A DNA stretch of 64,000 nt from Chryseobacterium artocarpi (GTDB lineage: Bacteria; Bacteroidota; Bacteroidia; Flavobacteriales; Weeksellaceae). The notes beneath the pieces were generated by a model. It searched no databases. It was not told where the DNA came from and saw nothing but the letters and a program-made list of their open reading frames with translations. Shown in pieces: positions 42,035-50,789 of the stretch (position 1 is the stretch's first letter; each line of letters opens with the position of its first letter). The DNA is taken from positions 124,001-188,000 of the forward strand of contig NZ_MAYH01000048.1 of the NCBI RefSeq assembly GCF_001684975.1. Direction: 5' to 3'. Both the position numbers and the translations under genes were made by a program.

Positions 42035-42628
42035 ATGAAATACTCTTTTTATGCTGCTTTGATGTCGTTATCGGTGATCTCATGTGGAAATAATGACAAT
42101 ATGATTGATGACCCAAGACCTATTGACCAGAAAATCAAAAATTTTGAATTTAATAATTACACGGTAAAAAATACGGTTTTGTATAAGGGTTCTTCAGGGC
42201 AGAAAACAACACCTGATGAGTCTTATCTTAAAAATCACTGGAGTCTGTATCAGGAACCCACATGGAAAAATATACGTCTTGACCTAAAAAATAATTCTAT
42301 TCAATTAATTTCAGGAACTTCTGCAGATATAACTTATCACATTAAAATCGTCAATGATTCGGTTCTGATCACTGACTTTGATAATAAACCCAATTATTTA
42401 GGAGATTTTAATAAAAATACCTCAACTTTTACCTTAAAAAGAACTTTCAGATATGTAAAAAGAGCTCCTAGAAATAATGGAGGTTTAGTAATTGCCCAGA
42501 ATACATTTTTCGGAACAACTGAATATCAAAATATCTTCGGAATTGTTTTCACTTCACCATCTGAGATGACAGAAACTGAGGATAAAGTTTTGTGGAGCAA
42601 TGTTGAATATTATTACAAATCACGATAA
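42035..42628 (+). CDS. Lipoprotein of unknown function
   Basis: A 197-residue protein with a lipoprotein signal (MKYSFYAALMSLSVISC, Cys at residue 17). The mature part is beta-strand rich (NYTVKNTVLYKGSSGQKTTP, KNHWSLYQEP, STFTLKRTFRYVKR) with no recognised domain. A strong hairpin terminator shared with the converging next gene lies 30 bases after it. Confidence 0.65.
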   Translation: MKYSFYAALMSLSVISCGNNDNMIDDPRPIDQKIKNFEFNNYTVKNTVLYKGSSGQKTTPDESYLKNHWSLYQEPTWKNIRLDLKNNSIQLISGTSADITYHIKIVNDSVLITDFDNKPNYLGDFNKNTSTFTLKRTFRYVKRAPRNNGGLVIAQNTFFGTTEYQNIFGIVFTSPSEMTETEDKVLWSNVEYYYKSR

Positions 42629-42659
42629 AAAATTCTAAGTTTTAATTTTAAGATAAAAT

Positions 42660-42693
42660 AAAAAAGGTATTGAAGAATTTCAATACCTTTTTT
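42660..42693. terminator. Bidirectional terminator between two lipoprotein genes
   Basis: AAAAAAGGTATTGAA and TTTCAATACCTTTTTT pair to form a hairpin with A and T runs on opposite sides, between genes that converge at this point. Confidence 0.85.
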
Positions 42694-42697
42694 AAAT

Positions 42698-43285
42698 TTA
42701 GTTAAAAAATCTACTTACCACCGAAGTAGGGTCTGTATCCGCCCAACACTCTAAATAATCACGAATCCCCGGGTCCCAAGGATCTACCACAATAGGTCCT
42801 TGTACCCAATCTCCATCAGCTGTAATGTAATAGATCGGGCAATCTGCATCAGTTTCGTAACCTTCACAATTTACAATAACCCATCTGTCATATCCTGCAG
42901 GGCTTTCTCTGGTAAATGCAGTGCTCGGACATGCTACAAATCCGTCACCACTATGAATATAACCTTCGAGATCAATTAAATATCTATATGAAGATCTTGA
43001 GGTTTTGGCTAGCTTTTTAGAGGTGTAATTTTCTTCATGCAGGATACCTTCTTTATTATAAATATATCCATCAGCATATCTAAGCGTATCATAAACTTTA
43101 ATACTACTCCCTTCTTTCACCTGAACTTTGTATTTACCATCAGTACGAACGGAGGAAATCACGCGATGGGAATTATTTATCTGTTCTTTATTGAATGAAA
43201 TTTCATTTTGATCTTCTCTTCCGGTACATGTTACTGTAATTAACAGAATGAGGAGCAATGATCCTAACAGGTTTACTATTTTCAT
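42698..43285 (-). CDS. Secreted or lipidated protein of unknown function
   Basis: A 195-residue protein with an N-terminal signal and a likely lipobox Cys at residue 20 (LITVTC). The mature part has six or more cysteines in its C-terminal half (ACPSTAF, VNCEGYETDADCPIYY, LECW), which may form disulfides. No known domain. Confidence 0.65.
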   Translation of the reverse strand: MKIVNLLGSLLLILLITVTCTGREDQNEISFNKEQINNSHRVISSVRTDGKYKVQVKEGSSIKVYDTLRYADGYIYNKEGILHEENYTSKKLAKTSRSSYRYLIDLEGYIHSGDGFVACPSTAFTRESPAGYDRWVIVNCEGYETDADCPIYYITADGDWVQGPIVVDPWDPGIRDYLECWADTDPTSVVSRFFN

Positions 43286-43455
43286 AATTTTTCTTTTAAA
43301 ATTACACTAAATATCACCAATTAAGGAATTAATAAAAATGATAATTATCAGGATATCAGATAGAAATAATCAACAGTTTTAAAAGATCGCTATGAACCCA
43401 CGAATATCTCTAAAACAATTTACAAAAAATGTATCTTTGAACATCAAATTACAGT

Positions 43456-43661
43456 ATGAATAAAGATCTTGAAGCCTTCACTGGGCACATGTCGTGGCTA
43501 TTCCATCCTTCTACAATATCAGACGTTACAGAAACAGACATTATAATGTAGACCTTTTGGAAAATCAGCCGGAATACACTTTTTATAGATTTCACAACAT
43601 TATCAGTTTTGTGGACTATGTAGAAGCTTTAGCATTGGAATGGAAAAACGAACTAGCTTAA
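43456..43661 (+). pseudogene. Possible decayed small gene
   Basis: An ATG at 43456 opens a 31-codon frame that stops at 43549, while a shifted frame continues to a TAA at 43659-43661 and reads like real protein (HYNVDLLENQPEYTFYRFHN, then VEALALEWKNEL). A GTG near 43489 could also start this second frame directly, giving about 57 residues. The surrounding 43286-43713 is otherwise empty, so a frameshifted remnant or a very small gene is the best reading. Confidence 0.35.
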
Positions 43662-43713
43662 AGCTAAAGCAGAAATTAATTATTTTTATACACTATTAAA
43701 AATCATTGTAAGA

Positions 43714-44439
43714 ATGAAGAAGATTGGAATGTCCATCATTATATGTTTATCGTCTATAGTAGGAGCCCAAACGAAACAGCAGATCGATACTTTCTATGAC
43801 GCTGTCAGAGATAATAATTTTCCATTGGTAAAAAAAATGGTTGAGCAAGAAGGTTATCCTATTAAAGCGGTTATTCCTCAACAGATACTACCTGTAAAAG
43901 CAGCCATCTGGAAAAAGAATTTACCCATGGTGGAATATATGGTAAACAAAGGAGCCAATATAACAGCAGATACCACATTAGTGGATAACGCTATTGAATA
44001 CGGAAGTTCAGAAATCACCCGTTATCTTCTGAAAAAGGGACTTTATGCTAAAAATGCCTTAAGTAAAGCAGTTTTTTATGAAAACCTTGATATTGCTAAA
44101 GAAGTTTACCTGAACTACCAACCTCAGAAAATAGACAATGAATACATGGGAAGGTTTCTGCTATTAGCAGTAAAAAGTAACGATCTTGAATTTATCAAAA
44201 AACTTCCGTTAAAAGGAAAAGATTCTCCTATGGATTATTTTGATTATGACGGATACAATGCCTTACTCTATGCCGTGGAAAAGAATTATACTGAACTTGC
44301 GAAATATCTTTTATCTCAGGGAGCAGATAAAAAGTCAACGATTTCAATAGAAACAGATAATGGAATTGTTTCCGGGAAAACGGCTATGCAGCTTGCCAAA
44401 GCCAACAAAAACGCTGAACTTATCAAGCTTTTAAAATAA
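43714..44439 (+). CDS. Secreted ankyrin-repeat protein
   Basis: A 241-residue protein with a signal peptide (MKKIGMSIIICLSSIVGAQ) and about five ankyrin-like repeats: FYDAVRDNNFPLVKKMVEQ, AAIWKKNLPMVEYMVNKGAN, AIEYGSSEITRYLLKKG, and YNALLYAVEKNYTELAKYLL followed by SQGADKKSTI. Exported ankyrin proteins are common in Bacteroidota and bind protein partners; the partner is unknown. Confidence 0.8.
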   Translation: MKKIGMSIIICLSSIVGAQTKQQIDTFYDAVRDNNFPLVKKMVEQEGYPIKAVIPQQILPVKAAIWKKNLPMVEYMVNKGANITADTTLVDNAIEYGSSEITRYLLKKGLYAKNALSKAVFYENLDIAKEVYLNYQPQKIDNEYMGRFLLLAVKSNDLEFIKKLPLKGKDSPMDYFDYDGYNALLYAVEKNYTELAKYLLSQGADKKSTISIETDNGIVSGKTAMQLAKANKNAELIKLLK

Positions 44440-44468
44440 AAATCAATATCCGGCAGTATTCTTATTTT

Positions 44469-45014
44469 ATGGAAACTACTGGTATTAAAGCTCTGTCTAT
44501 ATCAGAAAAACGTTTATCAATAAGTATGATCGAAATTAAATTCAAAAAAAATAATATTCTTTTCTCATTATATCTTAGTATTCTGGGATTGGCTGTTTCA
44601 GTGTATGTATTATTTCATTTGAGTTTAATTGTACAATTGATCTCCGTTTTCTGGATTGCTGTAATAGCTCATGTCATTTATACCAAATACCAACAATTGA
44701 CAAAAGCTAAAAAAGGGATGCCCGCCCTGGAAATAAATGATCACGGAATCACAAATAATACGTCTCCACAACCTATATATTTAAGATGGGGAGAAATTAC
44801 CAGCTTTCAGACAGGTTTTTACAGGAATAATAATATTCTCATTAATCCTAAAGATCCGGAAAAGTATAGAAATAAAGAAATGAATCAGTTTTTTCAGATC
44901 ATAGGGAGTATTTTTTCATCTAAGCCTGAGGCATTATGGATCGATACAGATGTTCTGAATATCAAAAAAGATGAACTCCTCCATCTTCTGAATCGCAAGC
45001 TTTACAAAAATTAA
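44469..45014 (+). CDS. Membrane protein resembling the STM3941 family
   Basis: A 181-residue protein with two membrane helices (roughly residues 30-70) and a C-terminal soluble domain resembling a bacterial PH-like fold: ALEINDHGITNNTS, YLRWGEITSFQTG, ILINPKDPEKYR and LWIDTDVLNIKKDELLHLLN. The start may be 44469 or the internal ATG at 44526. It precedes the frameshifted gene that starts 13 bases later; they probably belong to one operon. The family name is a memory-based suggestion. Confidence 0.6.
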   Translation: METTGIKALSISEKRLSISMIEIKFKKNNILFSLYLSILGLAVSVYVLFHLSLIVQLISVFWIAVIAHVIYTKYQQLTKAKKGMPALEINDHGITNNTSPQPIYLRWGEITSFQTGFYRNNNILINPKDPEKYRNKEMNQFFQIIGSIFSSKPEALWIDTDVLNIKKDELLHLLNRKLYKN

Positions 45015-45027
45015 TAACTATAAACGG

Positions 45028-45845
45028 ATGACGCCGAGAATTCCTGATTTTATCAGTATCACTAGAAAAAACTTTGGAAAAAAGAATGATGCAATGGCAT
45101 TGGTCTTCTTTTCTTTGTTTTCTTTACTGGGAATTTTAGGTGTTTTTTTGAACTGGAAAAGTTGGATTTGTGCAGTATTCATCATTATTAGTTTTTATTT
45201 TTCATGGAATAAAATCAATAAAGTATTGCTTTTTTTCATCGGCGGACTTTTTCTCATCACAGCATGGTATTTCCGCGAAGAATTGGGAATTGATATTTTG
45301 GGATTGTTGATTACACTTCTTTTTTTCCGTTTATATTTTTTATAAAACCTTACTATCTCGAATATAAAAACGCTAAGGACTTTGAAGTTTTTTATCTTGA
45401 TCATAAACAACTTCGGTGTCTTGCTACTCAAGAAAATTCAGAGTATAAAGATTATGCGCTCAATCCCAGAAATTATCTTAAAAAGTACTCTTTTCAACAG
45501 ATCAAAGCTATACAGTTCCATAAACGCCACCTCATCATTGCCATCGATCAAATATTAATTCGCCCAAAAGAGCTTACCAAAACAGATCTTGAATTGATCT
45601 ATTCTTATATTAAACATCATTTTCCTCATTTATTAAAGAAAGAAGAAACAATAACGGAGAATCTAAAAAGTGAAAATCAGTTTTACCTGCACAAGTTTCT
45701 CATCTTTTCACCAGTGATCTTATTAGCATTGATTATTTATTTCTTTGGAGACAATGGAAAAAATTTACTGGTAAGCTATTCTTGTATAGGACTGATGGTG
45801 ATTTGCCCTTTTATTATCTATAAGATTTTAAACGAAAGAAATTAA
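45028..45845 (+). pseudogene. Frameshifted membrane-protein gene
   Basis: The first frame, from 45028, gives about 105 residues with three to four membrane helices and stops at 45345. A second frame is open from before 45345 to 45845 and reads naturally as its continuation: around 45320, moving by one base in the T7 tract (45320-45326) turns LLFFRLYFL-stop into LLFFPFIFFIKPYYLEYKN and on through EVFYLDHKQLRCLATQ to two further helices at the C-terminus. The joined protein would be about 272 residues: membrane helices, a soluble centre, then two helices. It may be a true decay, a phase-variable slip or a sequencing error in the homopolymer; a programmed frameshift is less likely. Confidence 0.65.
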
Positions 45846-45981
45846 TTACCTTTTGAGATTTTACAATGTCCAATAAGAAGAAAAGTAGAATTCATATTTC
45901 TTTATTTACTCCAAAATAACTTCAATTCTTAAAAATCCTAATAAAAATCAGGTTTCCAAAGTAAAATAATGCAGTTTCGTT

Positions 45982-46013
45982 GTTTAGAATTATTATAAAT
46001 AAAGGTATATTTG
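45982..46013 (+). promoter_or_regulatory. Promoter of the PepSY operon with 19-bp palindromic operator
   Basis: TATATTTG (46006-46013) matches TAnnTTTG; TTTA (45983-45986) lies 19 bases upstream at the -33 position. GTTTAGAATTATTATAAAT (45982-46000), a 9-1-9 near-palindrome, covers the region from -33 through the spacer. The same sequence with two differences appears at the promoter of the convergent TonB-receptor operon. A Fur-like regulator is a plausible binder. Confidence 0.6.
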
Positions 46014-46052
46014 TGGCTTATTTATTTTTAATAAGACTAAATAACTATAAAA

Positions 46053-47261
46053 ATGCAACAATCCGGTAAAAAGAAGTCTAAAGGTACCTTCAAAAAATAT
46101 ATCCTGAAAGCTCATTTATGGCTCGGGCTGCTTTCCGGAATCATTGTTTTGATTGTTTCTTTATCAGGGGCATTTTTTGTTTTCAATGAAGACATCACAG
46201 CTGCTTTGCGTAAAGAACATACTTTTCATGGTGAAAAAGATATTCAGCATAAGAAGCCAATTCCGCTACATGAATTAAAAGACCTGGTAAATGCCCAGCT
46301 AAAAAATGAAATCGTAAAAACGGAAGAAGTCACCATCCCAATAGATCCTGCGCGTTCTTACCAATTCGGATTGATTAAAGCTAACCCGGATGGCTGGAAC
46401 CACTTTAATACTTTTATTGTTTATAAAAATATTTATGTAAATCAATACACTGGAAAGGTAATCGCTATCTATGATGTGAAAAATAACCCTTTCTTTATTT
46501 GTATGACTCTCCATCGTTCATTATTACTTAGTGATAAAATCGGAGGAACTATTGTGGGAGTTTCTACAATCATTTTTGTGATCATGCTGATTACCGGAAT
46601 CATCCTTTGGTGGCCAAAGAATAAGAAGATGAGCAAACAACGCTTATGGTTCCGTTGGGAGAAGGTAAAAGGCTGGCGACGCAAGAACTATGATGTACAC
46701 AATATCATTGGTTTCTACTCTTCTTTTCTTGCCATTATTGTAGCTATTACAGGAATTATGTATTCATTCCGTATTACTCAGATGTGGGTATATGTGCTGC
46801 TCAATGGTTTTTCATCTGCTACACCGGATTACAGCCAGTATAAAACAGTGGCACCGGAATCTGTAGAAACCGCAACAACTATAGATCGTGTCATAGAACA
46901 GGTAAAAATTCATTATCCGAAAGCATATTCTTTTGGAGTAGATCTGGAAGATCATACTAAAGCAGATCACAAACACGATAACCTGAGCATCTGGATTAAA
47001 GAAAAAGAATTCACTTATGCTGAATCTTCTATGATGATTTTTGATGAACATTCGGGGAAACTTTTGTTTAACCGTCCACATGAAGATAAACCTATGGCTG
47101 AAAGAGCTACAGATGCTACCTATGATCTGCACGTGGGAGCGTTCTTCGGAATGCCCGGAAAAATACTGGCATTTTTAATGAGTTTATTCTGTGCGTCATT
47201 GCCAATAACCGGGTTTATGATCTGGTGGGGCAGAAGAAATAAAAAGAAAACAACAACCTAA
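46053..47261 (+). CDS. PepSY-domain inner-membrane protein (iron-uptake-linked, XusC-like)
   Basis: A 402-residue PepSY-associated membrane protein with four helices: near residues 24-46 (LLSGIIVLIVSLSGAFFVFN), 172-190, 218-242 and 372-390. It has a first PepSY region (residues about 75-145), then MTLHRSLLL with conserved His near the second helix, YDVHNIIGFYSSFLAIIVAI with another His, and a second PepSY domain before DLHVGAFFGMPGKILAFLM. Such proteins act in iron-siderophore handling, probably as reductases that free iron; the paired His suggest heme binding. It starts an operon with a TonB receptor; an operator-like palindrome lies in its promoter. Confidence 0.85.
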   Translation: MQQSGKKKSKGTFKKYILKAHLWLGLLSGIIVLIVSLSGAFFVFNEDITAALRKEHTFHGEKDIQHKKPIPLHELKDLVNAQLKNEIVKTEEVTIPIDPARSYQFGLIKANPDGWNHFNTFIVYKNIYVNQYTGKVIAIYDVKNNPFFICMTLHRSLLLSDKIGGTIVGVSTIIFVIMLITGIILWWPKNKKMSKQRLWFRWEKVKGWRRKNYDVHNIIGFYSSFLAIIVAITGIMYSFRITQMWVYVLLNGFSSATPDYSQYKTVAPESVETATTIDRVIEQVKIHYPKAYSFGVDLEDHTKADHKHDNLSIWIKEKEFTYAESSMMIFDEHSGKLLFNRPHEDKPMAERATDATYDLHVGAFFGMPGKILAFLMSLFCASLPITGFMIWWGRRNKKKTTT

Positions 47262-47273
47262 AATCCATTATTC

Positions 47274-49397
47274 ATGAAGAAACACTATATATGGCTACCT
47301 TTAATGGCTAGCCTGAATGCTTACGGACAAACGGAAAGTCTTAATGACTCTTTGCAGACAGAAAAAACTTCAGAGATTAGCGGTATTGTAATCAAAGGAA
47401 CTAAAGCTGTCTTCCAGCAGAAAGCAGATAAAATGATTTTTAATGTAGAAAACAGTGTATTGTCTGATGGTACCAATGTACTGGAATTACTAGGCAAAAC
47501 ACCTGGTGTGGTAGTTTCGCAGGAAGGTGAGCTTTCTTTACGTGGGAAGAAAGGGGTGAGTGTAATGATTAACGGTAAGCTAAGCTCGTTATCAACTAAA
47601 GAACTTGCCAACTTACTACGTTCCACCAATTCTACTTTGGTAAAGAACATTGAAATTATTGCCAATCCTTCTTCCAAATATGACGCTGCCGGAAATGCAG
47701 GGATCATTAATATTGTAATGAAAAAAAGCTCATTGGAAGGAATGAGCGGAAACTATTACCTGAATGGCGGAAGAGGTCGCAAAAACAGGATTAATACCGG
47801 ATTGAGTTTAAATTATACTCATAAAAAGCTATCCTTACACGGAGATTACAGTTATACTTTCCGTGGTGAGGAAGAAAAGAGAAACTTTAATCAGGTATTC
47901 TTTGATGAAAATCAACCTCAGCTGATGACCCGAAATACAGATCAGAATTCGGTAACCAGTGAGCCTTTAACATCGAATAACTTCAAATTCGGGGCAGATT
48001 ATGCATTCAATGATAAAACAACGATTGGAGCTTTATTTGATGCTAAAATAGGACGCTATGAGAACTTCTCAAAAGGTGAAAATAAAATATTCCAGCCTGT
48101 AGACCAACTTTTTGCTCATGTTCTTTCGGATAATAAGAATAAAGAAAACTGGTACGATTATACTTATAATTTAAAAGGGACACACGTCTTCAATGATAAA
48201 GATTATAAGGTAGATGTGGATCTGGAATACGAAACATCACGATTTACTTCGCGCCAGAATCAGTTTTCGGATGCATTGGTGAATCTTGGAACGGAGAGTT
48301 TTAATAATAGAAGAGGCAGCATTGCTTCCCGTCTGAAAGTTTTCAATGCTAAAGTAGATTTTACTCTTCCTTTTAGTGAAATGCATAATCTTGAAACCGG
48401 TTTGAAATCTACGATAAAGTCTAATAACAACCCTTCGGAATATTTTAAACAAGAAGGTGAAGACTGGATCAATGATGATAAAGCTAGTAATGAATATGTT
48501 TACAAAGAACAGATTCATGCATTATATGCCAACTATAAGCTGAATCTCACGAAATGGACATTCCAGCTAGGTTTGAGAACGGAAACGACGCATACGGATA
48601 TCAATCAGAAAACATCACAGGAACAGCGAAAAAGAGATTATACAAACCTTTTCCCAAGTGCATCCATCAAATACCAGATGAGCGACAACCATGGATTTTA
48701 CGCTTCATACAGTAAAAGAATCAACAGACCGAGTCATTTTGATCTGAACCCATTCCGTTTTTATGATGATCCATTCAATTATTGGCAGGGAAATCCTAAT
48801 CTGAATCCGGAGTTTACCCACGCAACAGAATTGGGCTATACCTGGGGAAAATATATCATAGCATCAGCTTATTTCAGTGTGACCAATGATGTGATGACGG
48901 AAGTTTATAATTATCAGCCGGATACAGGAATTTTGGTAAAAACGCAGGACAACCTGAATAAATCTTATGTATATGGTGCTAATATAACAGCTACTACAAA
49001 GCTTTTCAACTGGTGGTCATTGACTTCTATGTTTAATATATTCAACAATGAATATAAAGGAAATTACCAAAATTATTCTGTAAACAGTTCCCAGCTTGCA
49101 TTTACGGTGAATGCACAAAACAGTTTCAATATTATCAAAGGAATGAAGGCTGAGGCTAATGCTCAATATTTCTCAAAATCAAATATTGGTTTGTTTATCC
49201 GTGATGCTTATTTTGATCTGACACTGGGCGTTTCTAAAACATTATGGAAGGATAAAGCGACTTTAAAACTAGCTGTTACAGACTTATTAAAGACCAATAA
49301 TTATCGTGTAACCGGAAATAACTTCAGCTCTACGATTCGACAGAAATATAATCTGGACAGCCGTGTGATCACCCTGTCATTGAATTATAAACTTTAG
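47274..49397 (+). CDS. TonB-dependent receptor (OMP beta-brl type)
   Basis: A 707-residue outer-membrane receptor with a signal peptide (MKKHYIWLPLMASLNAYGQ), a plug domain (DGTNVLELLGKTPGVVVSQE, LSLRGKKGVSVMINGKLSSL, IEIIANPSSKYDAAGNAGII with NIVMKK after it) and a large beta-barrel ending in LSLNYKL. It belongs to the 'outer-membrane beta-barrel family' of Bacteroidota. Substrate unknown from sequence, but the upstream PepSY protein points to a siderophore or other iron source. It lies 12 bases downstream of the PepSY gene and ends at a strong terminator. Confidence 0.88.
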   Translation: MKKHYIWLPLMASLNAYGQTESLNDSLQTEKTSEISGIVIKGTKAVFQQKADKMIFNVENSVLSDGTNVLELLGKTPGVVVSQEGELSLRGKKGVSVMINGKLSSLSTKELANLLRSTNSTLVKNIEIIANPSSKYDAAGNAGIINIVMKKSSLEGMSGNYYLNGGRGRKNRINTGLSLNYTHKKLSLHGDYSYTFRGEEEKRNFNQVFFDENQPQLMTRNTDQNSVTSEPLTSNNFKFGADYAFNDKTTIGALFDAKIGRYENFSKGENKIFQPVDQLFAHVLSDNKNKENWYDYTYNLKGTHVFNDKDYKVDVDLEYETSRFTSRQNQFSDALVNLGTESFNNRRGSIASRLKVFNAKVDFTLPFSEMHNLETGLKSTIKSNNNPSEYFKQEGEDWINDDKASNEYVYKEQIHALYANYKLNLTKWTFQLGLRTETTHTDINQKTSQEQRKRDYTNLFPSASIKYQMSDNHGFYASYSKRINRPSHFDLNPFRFYDDPFNYWQGNPNLNPEFTHATELGYTWGKYIIASAYFSVTNDVMTEVYNYQPDTGILVKTQDNLNKSYVYGANITATTKLFNWWSLTSMFNIFNNEYKGNYQNYSVNSSQLAFTVNAQNSFNIIKGMKAEANAQYFSKSNIGLFIRDAYFDLTLGVSKTLWKDKATLKLAVTDLLKTNNYRVTGNNFSSTIRQKYNLDSRVITLSLNYKL

Positions 49398-49432
49398 AAT
49401 ATTAATTCATAGAAATAAATAATAAGATAGCT

Positions 49433-49464
49433 AAAATGGTCGGAGAAGTTTTCCGACCATTTTT
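49433..49464 (+). terminator. Rho-independent terminator after the TonB-receptor gene
   Basis: AAAATGGTCGGA and TCCGACCATTTT pair around a short loop and are followed by TTATTTT. Confidence 0.85.
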
Positions 49465-49507
49465 ATTTTCCGATTATCTGTCTTTAAAACTCAACAATAA
49501 AGCAAGC

Positions 49508-49544
49508 AAAAACGGTTCTCAATATGATTGAGAACCGTTTTTTT
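49508..49544 (-). terminator. Rho-independent terminator after the DUF4374 lipoprotein gene
   Basis: AAAAACGGTTCTCAA and TTGAGAACCGTTTTT pair to form a perfect stem with a 5-base loop; the flanking A and T runs suit both directions. It lies 36 bases past the stop of the minus-strand lipoprotein gene. Confidence 0.85.
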
Positions 49545-49580
49545 ATCAAATAAATATTCTATGAACTTGAAACGTTGGTA

Positions 49581-50783
49581 TTAGTCGTAAAACTTATCAA
49601 AACGTGCAAAACCGGAGATACGATCAGGAAGCTTCATTCCTTTGGTTATTTTATCAGTTTGAATATCATAGATCCATACAAAGTTTTCACCTTTATTGCT
49701 GTTCAGCGCGATATATAGTTTTTTATTCTGAACAAATATACTTTGTTCGTAAGGCTCATCTCCAGGTAATTCATCCAGCACCCGCACCAATTGTCTGGTT
49801 TCAATATCTATGATGGCATAACGACCATTATAAGCATCACCTAAAGCCGGATCACGGTACAGAACTACCATTTTATTGTCACCGATATAATCTATTACTG
49901 TTTCCAGAGATTTATTGCCCACAATATCAGTAAGATTAATCTGATAGCCCGGATCTGGTGCAGTAGCTCCTTTAAGGGTTCTGAAAAGGTAGATTTTATT
50001 TGATCCCGCTCCTACACGTGGAAAGCATGTGTAATAAAAGGCTTCTTTATCTTTTGTAAAAGCTGTTTTGAAGTAAGGAGAACCATTTGCCACCCCAGAG
50101 CTTCTGTTATCACTTACGGAACTTTTTACTTTGAAGGTTTTATAATCTATCACAGCAAGATTGTAATAAGGCGGATTCAGCCATTTACCATCGCGGAAGC
50201 TGTATTGAAAATAGATTTCTCCATTCATATAAGTCATGGAACCTATTGTATAGAAATGATAAGCATCCGGGAAAGGCTGAAATCCTTCGATCTCTCCCTG
50301 ACGGATTACACTAAGATCTGTAGCATTGAAAACAGTATAACGTATATGCTGTCCGTCTCCGGTTTCTCCTACCAATACCAATGTATTATCATCCGTCCAT
50401 ACAAAGCTGGAAATATCACTGATATAAGTATAAGGAACTTCTTTTACTGTAGTCAGCCTGTCCTGTGTATATTTAAACTTTTTGAAGACTCCCTGGTCTG
50501 TTTTGTAGTTATAAATAAATCCATTTTTTACAATATAGGAATAGGTTCCTTTAGAATTGATCTCATCACCTTCCTTGGTAATATCCATTTCACCTTTTGT
50601 AAGATCGTTGGTAGCCGTCATATAATGTACAGTATTGGGCCAGCTTCCTAATGCAGAAAGAAGAAAATATTTATAGTCTTTTTCGCCACTTCCGGAATCT
50701 CCGTAGCCTGGTTCACTTTCACAACTTATGATTGTGAAACATACAAGTAGTAAAAGTATACTGTTTCTGAAATATTGTGTCAT
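49581..50783 (-). CDS. DUF4374 surface lipoprotein (XusB-like)
   Basis: This 400-residue protein has a lipoprotein signal (LLLVCFTIISCESE, Cys at residue 21) and a beta-propeller-like run of strands: FVWTDDNTLVLVGETGDGQH, GSMTYMNGEIYFQYSFRDG, YAIIDIETRQLVRVLDELP and NKKLYIALNSNKGENFVWIY. It fits DUF4374, the family of the Bacteroides surface lipoprotein XusB, which binds Fe-enterobactin. It is encoded 6 bases after a TonB receptor on the same strand, as expected for a SusD/BtuG-style capture partner. Confidence 0.83.
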   Translation of the reverse strand: MTQYFRNSILLLLVCFTIISCESEPGYGDSGSGEKDYKYFLLSALGSWPNTVHYMTATNDLTKGEMDITKEGDEINSKGTYSYIVKNGFIYNYKTDQGVFKKFKYTQDRLTTVKEVPYTYISDISSFVWTDDNTLVLVGETGDGQHIRYTVFNATDLSVIRQGEIEGFQPFPDAYHFYTIGSMTYMNGEIYFQYSFRDGKWLNPPYYNLAVIDYKTFKVKSSVSDNRSSGVANGSPYFKTAFTKDKEAFYYTCFPRVGAGSNKIYLFRTLKGATAPDPGYQINLTDIVGNKSLETVIDYIGDNKMVVLYRDPALGDAYNGRYAIIDIETRQLVRVLDELPGDEPYEQSIFVQNKKLYIALNSNKGENFVWIYDIQTDKITKGMKLPDRISGFARFDKFYD

Positions 50784-50789
50784 GATTTT

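Noticed and set aside
45195..45431. 78-residue minus-strand frame over the frameshifted gene
   Set aside because: Antisense shadow; the plus-strand frames continue one protein across the T tract.
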